64,000 bases of DNA. Origin: Ophiostoma sp. CBS 140.51 (lineage: Eukaryota; Ascomycota; Sordariomycetes; Ophiostomatales; Ophiostomataceae). The stretch's first letter is position 1. Each line of letters begins with the position of its first letter. The stretch is from positions 62,001 through 126,000 of the forward strand of contig JANSLP010000004.1 of the NCBI GenBank assembly GCA_029298735.1, given 5' to 3'. The translations under genes and the position numbers were made by a program. Positions 54,183 through 62,708 of this stretch are shown piece after piece. The notes under the pieces were generated by a model. That model was not told where the DNA came from. It saw only the letters and a program-made list of their open reading frames with translations, and did no database searches.

Positions 54183-55509
54183 AACGGCATCAACAACCAC
54201 CAGTCACACTAAGCGTCCTGATGTTCCCCGATGTACTCGTATGTACTTCTTCTCAGGTGTGCATTCTCACCACTCATATTCACTACACCTACTGGATGGG
54301 CACGTAGCTTGCCCTTGCATACCACTTCGTCCCCGTATGCTCTTCCACTGGACCGGACTTTTCGACCCAAGCCCATGGCCCAATCTGATAGGGCCTCCCA
54401 CTCACCACCACCACCCTCCATCAGGGCCTCCAAGCTTGGCTGTCTTGGCTCTACCGACCGTCTTGGCTTCTGCACTGTCGCCACCCGCTGCGACTGCCCA
54501 CCCGTAGATTTAGGGGGTATGTATCAGAGCGGGGAGCCGACCTGGCTCCTGGTGACTGGCGGACAGATAGCACACACACCACACGGCATTGCACAGTGCA
54601 GAGCATAGCATAGGGCTGAAAAGGAGGGTGTGGTGAGAGCGACAGTGGGAACGATCTCTTATGCTGTTCCCTTGGACCAAGACGATGCCCCAAGATGCCC
54701 TCCAAGACGGTTGAGGTCTGGTGTAGTGTTTCCCTATTGGGTAGGATGTGAAGCTCGTCCAGCGGTCCTTGATCGGACATGTCTCGTGCCTCGTAGTCTC
54801 GTGTCGGGTGCCTGTGGCAACTTTTCCACACACCATGATGCACACCATGCTTATTCAAAGAGGTGCCCCCTCCCTCCGGTTTCCCATTCCAAGCTATCTA
54901 TCTAGATGACTGTTTGATCCCCTTCTGCGTCCTGCAAATCACCGGGTTGTCACACATGGTAGTGTTTTGGTTTCCCCACGATGGGTGCCCGACCGTTTGG
55001 ATGTGCGTAAGCAGGAGCCGGACACACCCTTCCCCTGATCGATATGATTTATCTTGCCACTACCATGTCGGGTAAGCTACTCTCATTTTATTTATATATA
55101 ATAGTGCTTTCCCTTCCCCTCATTTTTATTATTGTTTTTTGTTTTCGATTTTCAGTCCACCTCACAGGATGCACGTTTCTCGCCTTACCCCATATTTGCG
55201 GCTGGAAAATATAGTCTAATTCTAATTGAACCATGGCCAAGCAAACTACATCGTGGTTATGCCAGGCCTATTCATTACTTTATTCCAAAATTCCCCCTTC
55301 ATATTCTTGATCAATTATTGACAGTGAAGACTATGCACGGCAACTTCCGCAGCTAAGAGTCACGTGTGTAAGGCCTCCGCCTAAGGGAGCACGAAACGCA
55401 CCTTCCTCACACGGCACGGCACATCGCAGCACATCGTTTCACGAAATCTGTCCACCGTTCCTTGCTCTTTCACCATTCGACACTTCACTGTTCAAACCCC
55501 TCTATCGAA

Positions 55510-56703
55510 ATGGACCGCCCACCGCCTCTCGTCAACGCCGTCTACTACCCGTCGTGGCGGGTCTACAAGGACATCCCGCCGTCCAGCCTCCGCCTCGACA
55601 AGATCTCGACCATCTTCTACGCGTTTGCCATGTATGTCCCCTCCTCTCAGCTTATTAAAATAGACGCCGTCGCTAACAACTTAGCCCCCAAGAAGGAGGA
55701 GACCTCGGCTTCCTCGACGAGTATACCGACGCGCAGATTGACGTCGACGCCGAGCACGGCTGCTTGGACGCTTTGGCCCGCGTGAAGCGCGACAATCCGC
55801 ACCTGCGGACCCTCTTGTCGATTGGCGGCGGGGCAGGGAGCGGCGCTTTCTCTGGGATTGCTGCCACGGAAGAAGGCCGGGCAGCTTTTGCCAAGGCGGC
55901 GAGTGAGTGGGTGCACCGGTACTCATTTGATGGAATTGACAGTAAGTCACTTTTCAAGAATTCTAATTGATTTGTTCGGGGCTCGCTAACCGACAGTCGA
56001 CTGGGAACACCCACAGACACTGGAGGAGGGCCGGAACTTTCTCTCTCTCCTGCAAGCCTGCCGTGCCGTACTACCGACACCACGGTACCTGTTGGCGACG
56101 GCGTTACCGGTTGACCCGTCCGTGCTCGGCCGACTTGATCTCTATGGTGTGGCTTCCCTCGTGAACCATGTCAACTTGATGTGCTACGACTTTACCGGAC
56201 CGTGGAGCGATTGCGCCGGGCACCATACCCAATTATTCTCACCGGGGCCTCATCTGCCATCGGCCCAAACAGGTGTCCAGTACTTATTAGACCGTGGTGT
56301 TCCGCCGCAGCGTATACTCCTAGGCATCCCAGCTTATGCACGTGTATTTCTCGGTGCCCGTCATGAAGGTGACGGCTTCAGGAAGGATGAGGCTGAAGAG
56401 GACGACGAAGAAAAAGAAGAGACAGAGATTGACTATCGCGACATTCCATCCGAGTGGAAACAGCAAGGCATGCTGCAGGTTGACACAGGACGAGCGGCAG
56501 CGTGGGCCGTTGTGCCTCGCAAAAAGGGGAAGAGAGGCACAAAATTTGTCAGCATGGACGTGCCGGCGACGGTGCAGGCCAAGGCACATTTTGTGAGGCG
56601 AACCGGGCTAGGCGGCCTCTTCTACTGGACGGGTGCTGGTGATTGCAATGAAGATGGCGAGAGTCTCGTCGCAGCGGGGTTTGATGCGCTGCATTCGTAC
56701 TAG
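55510..56703 (+). CDS. GH18 chitinase-like protein without signal peptide
   Basis: There are three exons, 55510-55631, 55685-55941 and 55997-56703, with GT..AG introns of 53 and 55 bp carrying CTAAC/CTAAT branch sites. The joined product is 361 residues. It has the GH18 barrel pattern: VNAVYYPSWRVYK at the start, LSIGGGAGSGAFSG (86-99), the catalytic DxxDxDxE motif as DGIDIDWE (123-130) with Glu130 as proton donor, and MCYDFTGPWSD later. A Lys/Glu/Asp-rich insert lies between ARHEGDGFRK and IDYRDIPSEW. There is no N-terminal signal peptide, so it is probably intracellular or secreted by another route. Members hydrolyse chitin or related beta-1,4-GlcNAc polymers in wall turnover or nutrient recycling. 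It starts 172 bp before the esterase gene in the same direction. Confidence 0.88.
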
Positions 56704-56875
56704 TCGTGGTGGTCTTTCTAGCCGTGGTAGTTGTTGACTGACTCGGCATCGCTGACCAGGCTTCGGCTGCTGGCCATCGTGCCAGCTAGTCAACTTTGTG
56801 CGTCATTTATATATGAATTGAATATGTGATCCTATTTCTCAGTGTGCAAGTGGTTTTTTCTCGTCATACGTCGAA

Positions 56876-57844
56876 ATGCCCCTCGAATTAGACCCCGAAC
56901 TTGCGGCCGTGTTGGCTGTCCTCTCGGCCGGCTATGAGCAGCCACCACCACCAGCCCTCGGCGATGTTGCAACGCGGCGGGCTACGGTGGGTGAGGGTAT
57001 TCGTCATCTTTCTGGCCCCACGCCGGATGGTGTCACGACGACTGACTACTTCGCGGCTGCTGCCGATGGACACAAGATTCTTCTGCGGCTATACCAACCA
57101 GAAAGTGCCAAAAGCGACGACAATCTCTCGCCCCTTTTGTACTACATCCACGGCGGCGGTATGATTCTCGGCAGTGTCGACATTTACAACAGCATTGTTG
57201 CAAAATACGCCGTCCAGACGGGCGTGCCTTTTCTTTCGGTGGACTACCGCCTTGCGCCCGAGCATCCTTACCCAACGCCCGTGGACGACTGTTGTGCAGG
57301 ACTCGCTTGGCTGGCCGAACACACGGCTGAGCTCGGTGTTGCCGCAGATCGTGTTGCTATCATGGGTGACAGCGGAGGTGGTGGGCTAGTAATGGCCACT
57401 ACCTTACGGTTGCGTGAGCGGAAGTGCCAACTTACCCCATCCATGCTCATATTACTGGCACCCATGCTTGACGACCGCACAGTCGAAGCAGACAAGCATC
57501 TGGAGAAGGTTGTCAGTTGGTCAGGAGTTGACAATCAGACAGGATGGATGGCACTGTTGGGATCACTGAAGGGAGAAGATGTGCCTGCTACGGCATCACC
57601 AGCAAGGATGACAGATGAGGACCTGGGTCGCTTACCACCAATGTACATGGACGTGGGGGCTTTGGACCTGTTCCGGGACGAGACAGTACAACTTGCCAGC
57701 CGGGCAACCAAAGCCGGAGTCAGTGTCGAGTTGCATGTGTATCCTGGCTGTACACACGGCTTTGACCTGTTTGCACCGCGGGCGGGCGTGTCCCAACAAG
57801 CAGTCGCAAACCGTATCAGGGCTATCGAGAGGTGGGCAGAATAA
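56876..57844 (+). CDS. alpha/beta-hydrolase (HSL-type esterase)
   Basis: The intronless frame encodes 322 residues, the normal length for the hormone-sensitive-lipase (abhydrolase_3) family. The oxyanion-hole motif HGGG is at 92-95 and is followed by SVDYRLAPEHPYP. The nucleophile is Ser166 in GDSGG, the acid is most likely Asp264 in DVGALDLF, and the histidine is His294 in CTHGFD. These enzymes hydrolyse short- to medium-chain carboxyl esters in the cytosol. The gene faces the LovD-like gene tail to tail with 48 bp between stop codons. Next to a Baeyer-Villiger-type monooxygenase, a plausible job is hydrolysis of the ester or lactone that enzyme forms, but this is inference. Confidence 0.9.
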   Translation: MPLELDPELAAVLAVLSAGYEQPPPPALGDVATRRATVGEGIRHLSGPTPDGVTTTDYFAAAADGHKILLRLYQPESAKSDDNLSPLLYYIHGGGMILGSVDIYNSIVAKYAVQTGVPFLSVDYRLAPEHPYPTPVDDCCAGLAWLAEHTAELGVAADRVAIMGDSGGGGLVMATTLRLRERKCQLTPSMLILLAPMLDDRTVEADKHLEKVVSWSGVDNQTGWMALLGSLKGEDVPATASPARMTDEDLGRLPPMYMDVGALDLFRDETVQLASRATKAGVSVELHVYPGCTHGFDLFAPRAGVSQQAVANRIRAIERWAE

Positions 57845-57892
57845 ACTGCATGTATTTATTCAAATTGCAAGTCTATGAAAATTAGTTGCCTG

Positions 57893-59146
57893 CTACGCAC
57901 GCTTCTCTACCAACCGGTACAGAGCCTCCTCCAGCTCTGTGCACAGCTTCCGCGCCTCGGCATCGTCCATGGGCATAATCTGCGTAAAGAACGTGGCGGC
58001 CACACCGCTCTCGCGGTCAACAAACCACAACAGGTTCGGCAGGCCGTCCCAGTTGACCGTGCCCTTGCTGCGGCGGCGCGCATCGTTCTTGCCCACCACG
58101 TCCTCGCTGTTCACCAGTCCACACAGGCACGACCGCACTTTCATGTAGTCGTTCCAGTGTTTGGTGTCGTCATCCGTCCACAGCCACGCCTTGGAGTTTT
58201 TGGGGCCGGTGCTGTTGATAAAGGTGCGCATGTCGGCATCGGAGGCAGCGCTGACCTGCGGGCGAAACATTTCGTCGAGGGAGGCAGCTGACAGAATGGG
58301 GGAGCCTCCACCGACCAGAGCTTTGAGGAGACGGATGTAGTCGCTGGCGGTCGAGTAGAGGCCAGCGCCGCCCAGCGAGTCCTGGCAGTCCATTGGCCAC
58401 GGCGAGGCGCCAGCGGTCAGGCCTTGTTTTGTGCCCTTGCCAGGAGTACGCAGAGCCAGCTCGTGCAAGTCGCCAGCCGTGATCCCCCGTTTCGTCGGGA
58501 AGAAGGTCGTCTTGGTCGCGCCCAGCGGCTCCCAAATGTTCTTCTGCTGGAAAGCGTCAAAGGTATCGCCCGTCAGTTTTTCGACAACATGTCCAGCCCA
58601 GTCGAGACCGGGACCATAAATCCATGAGGTTCCCGGCTGGAAGACCAAAGGGTGCGTCTGCCCCGCAATGCTGCCGTCAAACATGTGTGCCGTGCGACCA
58701 GCCCATTTGGAGTACTTGATGAGCAACGGGTGGCGGGCGTCGTACGCAAAGCCCGACGTATGAGAGATGAGCTGCCGGAGGGTCAGGGGGCCAGTCAAGT
58801 CCTCCAGGATGGGCTGGTTCTTGTCGTCGTCAAAGCCAGTCAAAACCTGAATGTCGCGGAGAGCCGGCACGATCTTGCGGACATCGTCGTCCAGACCAAC
58901 GAGACCTTGCTCAACGGCCTGCATGACAGCAACAGACGTCGTGAGTTTGCTCTGGGAGGCGATCCATGTCACCGTGTTCAGGCTGAGAGGTTTGGATTCC
59001 GGGTTGGCCGGGTCGACCTTGGTGCGGCCAAATGCGCCGCGGTACAAATCGTTGCCCTGGGCATCGACGGCGACAAAGGAGGCACCGTGGATGCTGCCAG
59101 TCTCCGGGTGGGTGTACCGGGCGAGGATCTCGTCAAGTTCGGACAT
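57893..59146 (-). CDS. beta-lactamase-fold serine esterase or acyltransferase (LovD-like)
   Basis: The intronless frame encodes 417 residues. The catalytic SxxK motif is SQSK (Ser64 to Lys67). LISHTSGF follows at 126-133, and the likely general-base tyrosine is Tyr177 in IYGPGLDW, placed as in LovD (Ser76, Lys79, Tyr188). A C-terminal LWFVDRESGVAATFF strand closes the fold. Length and spacing match LovD-type transesterases and related fungal esterases rather than class C beta-lactamases, and there is no signal peptide. Activity could be ester hydrolysis or acyl transfer. The gene is divergent from the monooxygenase gene across a 1.07 kb region, and an A/C-rich leader with a TATA-like CTATATGAG about 90 bp upstream supports the start at 59146. 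Confidence 0.87.
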   Translation of the reverse strand: MSELDEILARYTHPETGSIHGASFVAVDAQGNDLYRGAFGRTKVDPANPESKPLSLNTVTWIASQSKLTTSVAVMQAVEQGLVGLDDDVRKIVPALRDIQVLTGFDDDKNQPILEDLTGPLTLRQLISHTSGFAYDARHPLLIKYSKWAGRTAHMFDGSIAGQTHPLVFQPGTSWIYGPGLDWAGHVVEKLTGDTFDAFQQKNIWEPLGATKTTFFPTKRGITAGDLHELALRTPGKGTKQGLTAGASPWPMDCQDSLGGAGLYSTASDYIRLLKALVGGGSPILSAASLDEMFRPQVSAASDADMRTFINSTGPKNSKAWLWTDDDTKHWNDYMKVRSCLCGLVNSEDVVGKNDARRRSKGTVNWDGLPNLLWFVDRESGVAATFFTQIMPMDDAEARKLCTELEEALYRLVEKRA

Positions 59147-59266
59147 GCCGGTATGGTGATCAAGTTGTTGTTGAGGTGATTGGTGATTATTGTGGTGTTT
59201 GCTGCCAGTTGACTGTTGTCTTCACCAGAGAACTCTCATATAGCTGGGTATGTGACGATTAGATAG

Positions 59267-59281
59267 CTCCGACGTGCGGAG
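59267..59281. promoter_or_regulatory. everted CCG-N5-CGG site
   Basis: CTCCGACGTGCGGAG has perfect 5-bp inverted arms around a 5-bp spacer. Everted CCG/CGG half-sites are a known class of Zn2Cys6 recognition element. The site lies 120 bp upstream of the LovD-like start. A Zn2Cys6 gene sits 3.4 kb to the right. Confidence 0.4.
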
Positions 59282-59650
59282 AAGGTCGCGGCAGAAGCAC
59301 GTTCATGGTGCCGAGAGCGAGCAAGCGAGAGGGCGACAATATTCGTACGGCGGGGCTGTCACTCATTGTCCCTCATCCAATCCTCCTTGACGCCATTTGT
59401 CTGCAAACAACTCCGTCCAAGCGTGGAGGTGGAGGTAGTCCGGAAATCGCAAGGGAAATAACGTGGGGAACACTCGAAGGGAAGGCGGGAATCTCTTGAA
59501 AAGGAAGGCGGTCAAGGCGGCCCCCAACAATGGCAGGTCCGTGCTAGTGTAAGAACAAAAGAGGCAATAGCGATGGAGACGGGTAGTGGCGGGCCTAGAC
59601 GCTGGGCTGTCAGACCTGTCAGGCGGCGCCGTTGGCGCTGTAAGTGGGCG

Positions 59651-59699
59651 CGGATGGCGGAGCGGGGATGGCGGCTGGCGGGCGACTGGCGGATAGCGG
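59651..59699 (+). promoter_or_regulatory. cluster of seven CGG triplets
   Basis: CGG occurs at 59651, 59658, 59663, 59672, 59679, 59690 and 59697, all in the same orientation, many within GGCGGATGG/AGCGGA-like words. This may be a cluster of direct-repeat half-sites or a degraded minisatellite. Confidence 0.4.
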
Positions 59700-59734
59700 A
59701 AGACGACCACAACAAGTAAGTCATACTTCGAGGC

Positions 59735-59768
59735 ACACCAACACCAACACACACCAACACACACCAAT
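59735..59768 (+). repeat. ACACCAACAC tandem repeat
   Basis: About three imperfect copies of a 10-bp ACACCAACAC unit lie in the divergent promoter. They may be leader-like C/A-rich sequence on the monooxygenase side. Confidence 0.55.
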
Positions 59769-60072
59769 ATACGGGCGATCCTCGAGACTTCTCCAGATTT
59801 TCATAGCCTCAAACAGGGCCATGGGAATGTGGTCAACATTCTGGCCATGGTGCTAGGATGTTTTCCTATGTCCCCGAAGGGGATACTCCGTGGGGCATCG
59901 TTTGGCCACTGGATCGTCTTGTCGTTGTCCTCATCCTTTTTGTCCTTTTTGTCGTTCTTTTTCTTTCTTGGTGGTGCTCGAGGTTCTTTCGTTCTACTTT
60001 CAATTCTTCTCCCGCCATCGCGACCTCCGTGGAGCATCTGAAAATAAACGGAGACCAGAAATCGTTCGATCA

Positions 60073-60165
60073 GTACGTATTGACCCAGACCAGCCCAACC
60101 TCGTCAACTACTTATATGTTTGACGCATCGTGTTTTGTTGTCTAACTCTTCTTGTCTGCTTCCAG
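60073..60165 (+). other. probable 5'-UTR intron of the monooxygenase gene
   Basis: A GTACGT donor at 60073 pairs with a TTCCAG acceptor ending at 60165. A CTAAC branch site lies about 20 bases before the acceptor. The 93-bp length fits the other introns in the window. It removes part of the leader upstream of the ATG at 60214. Confidence 0.5.
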
Positions 60166-60213
60166 CTTCAGCATCTATCACGACTCAAGATCAGTATCCT
60201 TCTATACTTCACA

Positions 60214-62028
60214 ATGGCAACCAACGGCACCAACGGTACCAACGGCACAAATGGCCACACAAACGGTGTGAACGGCCATTCCGCTGCCCCCTACAAATAC
60301 TCCCGCGCCTACCTGCGCAAGCCCCGGTCGCTGCGTATCGCCGTCATCGGCTGTGGTGTTTCGGGCATTGCCGCCGTCCACATGTTCAAGGAGCGCTTCC
60401 AGGCACCCGGTCAAGAGCTTCCCATTGAGCTGGTGATTTACGAGAAGAACACGTCCATCGGCGGCACCTGGTACGAGAACCGCTACCCGGGCTGCTCGTG
60501 CGATGTGCCCTCGCACTCCTACACCTTCTCGTGGGACGGAAACCCGTTCTTCTCGCGCGTTTACGTCGGTGCCCCCGAGCTGTACGACTACTTTACCGAC
60601 CGTGCTGAGGCTTACGGTGTTGGTGACTACGTGAAGCTGGCACACCAGGTGGAGAGCGCGACGTGGGACGATGCCACGGGCAAGTACAACTTGGTGGTCA
60701 AGGACTTGGCAAGCGGCACAGCCATTGAGGACACGGCCGAGGTGGTCATCAACGCCTCGGGTGTGCTCAACTCATGGAAGTGGCCCGACTTCCCTGGTCT
60801 GGACACCTTCAAGGGCCAGCTGCTGCACTCGGCCAACTACGACACCTCGGCCGATTTATCCGGTAAGGTTGTCGGTGTTGTCGGAACGGGCTCGTCGGGT
60901 ATCCAGCTTGTCCCCCAGGTCCAGGCAGTGGCCAAGCACATGCACACATTCCACCGCTCGCCGACGTTTGTGACGCCCGAGCTGGCGCTGGAAATGGCTC
61001 CCAAGGGTCGTGATACCATCTACTCGGAGGAGCAGCAGCAGAAGTGGGCCACGGACCCCGAGGCCTTTTTGGCCATGCGCAAGAAGGCCACGCACATTCT
61101 GAACACGGGCTTCGAGGTCATCTACAAGGACTCGGATGCCCAACAGGAGATGCTCGAGAAGATCAAGAGCCAGATGCGCGAGCGCCTCGCCAAGAAGCCC
61201 GAGCTTATCCCCCGCCTCGTGCCCGAGTTCGCTCTGGGCTGCCGCCGCTTTACCCCCGGTGACGGCTATCTCGAGGCCCTGTGCGCCGACAACGCCTCGG
61301 TGCACACTCAGGGTGTCGCCCGCGTCGAGCCCAACGGCGTGGTCCTGCAGGACGGTACCAAGCTCGAGCTGGACGTTCTTGTCTGTGCCACCGGCTTTAA
61401 CACCTCCTTCCTCCCTCCCTTTAAGCTCACCGGCCAGAACGGCACCGTCCTCAACGAGCTCTGGAAGGCCGAGAACGCGGGTCCCACGTCGTACCTGGGC
61501 GTCGCCGCGCCCCAGTGCCCCAACTATTTCATGACCACTGGTCCCAACTGCCCGGCCGCTCACGGCACCTTCATCCCTTGTATTGAGGCCTACATTCGCT
61601 ATGCTTTCTCGGCCGCCGAGCGTCTCATGACTGAGGATATCAAGTCCATCACTGTCAAGCAGGCCGCCATTGACGACTTCCAGGCCCACAAGGACGATAT
61701 TGTCAAGGATTTGGTGTGGACTTCCGGCTGTCGCTCCTGGTACAAGAACGGTACCGTCGACGGCAAAGTCTGGGGCCCCTGGCCCGGCTCGGGCCCGCAC
61801 TTTGTCGAGTCCATCGCCGTGCCTCGCTGGGAGGACTTTGACTTTGCCTACCGCAGCGGCAACCGCTTCCAGTACCTGGGCGACGGCCGCACGCTTCGTG
61901 AGCTGCAGGGCGGCGACCTGTCGTGGTTTATCCAGCCGCAGGAGCGCACAGAGTACACGAAGCCGAAGCCGCGGAGTGCGGCGGCGGGCCATATTGTCGA
62001 GAAAAGCTGCAATGGGCACTCCCATTAA
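60214..62028 (+). CDS. Baeyer-Villiger-type flavin monooxygenase
   Basis: The frame encodes 604 residues. The N-terminus carries NGT/NGH repeats (residues 4-22). An FAD-binding GCGVSG (46-51) is followed by GGTWYENRYPG (83-93), a class B flavin monooxygenase hallmark. The Baeyer-Villiger fingerprint position reads FKGQLLHSANYD (199-210), which keeps FxGxxxH but has Tyr where Trp is usual. The NADPH-binding Rossmann motif is GTGSSG (224-229), and ATGFNTSF lies towards the C-terminal third. Such enzymes insert oxygen next to a ketone to give an ester or lactone, or oxidise N or S atoms, using NADPH and O2. The neighbouring esterase and LovD-like enzyme fit ester formation and later hydrolysis or acyl transfer. 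I chose the ATG at 60214 because the region upstream reads as spliced leader. Confidence 0.9.
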   Translation: MATNGTNGTNGTNGHTNGVNGHSAAPYKYSRAYLRKPRSLRIAVIGCGVSGIAAVHMFKERFQAPGQELPIELVIYEKNTSIGGTWYENRYPGCSCDVPSHSYTFSWDGNPFFSRVYVGAPELYDYFTDRAEAYGVGDYVKLAHQVESATWDDATGKYNLVVKDLASGTAIEDTAEVVINASGVLNSWKWPDFPGLDTFKGQLLHSANYDTSADLSGKVVGVVGTGSSGIQLVPQVQAVAKHMHTFHRSPTFVTPELALEMAPKGRDTIYSEEQQQKWATDPEAFLAMRKKATHILNTGFEVIYKDSDAQQEMLEKIKSQMRERLAKKPELIPRLVPEFALGCRRFTPGDGYLEALCADNASVHTQGVARVEPNGVVLQDGTKLELDVLVCATGFNTSFLPPFKLTGQNGTVLNELWKAENAGPTSYLGVAAPQCPNYFMTTGPNCPAAHGTFIPCIEAYIRYAFSAAERLMTEDIKSITVKQAAIDDFQAHKDDIVKDLVWTSGCRSWYKNGTVDGKVWGPWPGSGPHFVESIAVPRWEDFDFAYRSGNRFQYLGDGRTLRELQGGDLSWFIQPQERTEYTKPKPRSAAAGHIVEKSCNGHSH

Positions 62029-62708
62029 GCGGTGTCTATCGTCAGGAAAGAGGAGTGGAAGGAAGGATTTGTCGAGGGCTTTCAAAACAATAAACGGCGT
62101 GACATAGACGGCTTGTATTGTTAGTGTAGGCCTGAATGAATTTTTTGAAGCATTTTTTTCAGTTTGGATTAGCGATACCGCGGATTGTTGTGATTTGTTT
62201 TGCCTGGCGTAAATGTTTTTCTTCTTGTTTATTTTGTTATAGAAAAGAATTGTTTTGTGTGTATGGACCTTGAACGGTGTCCAAAATTATCACCAAAAAT
62301 TCAGAGTCAGCCCCTGACTTCATCTGTATCTCCCCGAAGGCGGAAAGTGCAAACGGTATACCGAAAGTCTTTCCCAATGCGTCGCCAAAAATGGACAAAC
62401 CAGAAAGAAAGAGCGACTCGATCAACAAAGCACCTTCCTTTTGGCTTAGCCAACCAAGCGCTAAAAGCTTGCCACTAGGGCGCTATCACGTGTGCTAACA
62501 AGCCTGTGGTTGCCCGCCATCTGCACCTTCCGCCGCACCTGTCAAAGGCTCTTTCCCCCACTACCCCAGAGTCGCCCTCGGTGTCTTTTCTTCCTATTCC
62601 CTTTTCTCCCTCCCAGCAACCCTGCATCTTGCAAACAAACCAACATCAACAATCCCCATCCGGCCATTGCACCCTCTCCCTTGCAGCTTCATGCCCCAGC
62701 CATGATGC
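62029..62708. other. intergenic region
   Basis: The 3' flank of the monooxygenase gene is A/T-rich, followed by a C-rich leader of the second Zn2Cys6 gene. A near-perfect dyad of about 120 bp is not present, and no gene is seen. Confidence 0.45.

Larger units (their letters stand above)
48031..55509. other. 7.5 kb region without a recognisable gene
   Basis: The first ~80 bases are the CA-rich leader of the methyltransferase gene. Beyond that I find no coding frame on either strand with plausible composition. The segment 53.6-55.4 kb is more A/T-rich than its surroundings and has an isolated TATA box at 54174. A GAACCTC tandem repeat lies at 51423 and a TACGGAGTA element at 52080. No transposon protein is recognisable. 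It could hold non-coding RNAs, a decayed gene or mobile element, or only regulatory DNA. Confidence 0.45.
59147..60213. other. shared divergent promoter of the LovD-like and monooxygenase genes
   Basis: This 1.07 kb region carries no gene. It contains an inverted CTCCG-N5-CGGAG site at 59267, a run of seven CGG triplets at 59651-59699, a CGGCGCCG palindrome near 59624, an ACACCAACAC repeat at 59735-59768, and a probable leader intron before the monooxygenase start. Confidence 0.55.

Noticed and set aside
53980..54507. 175-codon frame near an orphan TATA box
   Set aside because: The TATA lies inside the frame rather than before it, and the translation shows no family features.
60856..62085. 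409-codon frame antisense to the monooxygenase
   Set aside because: It is a shadow of a strongly coding region with no recognisable motif.
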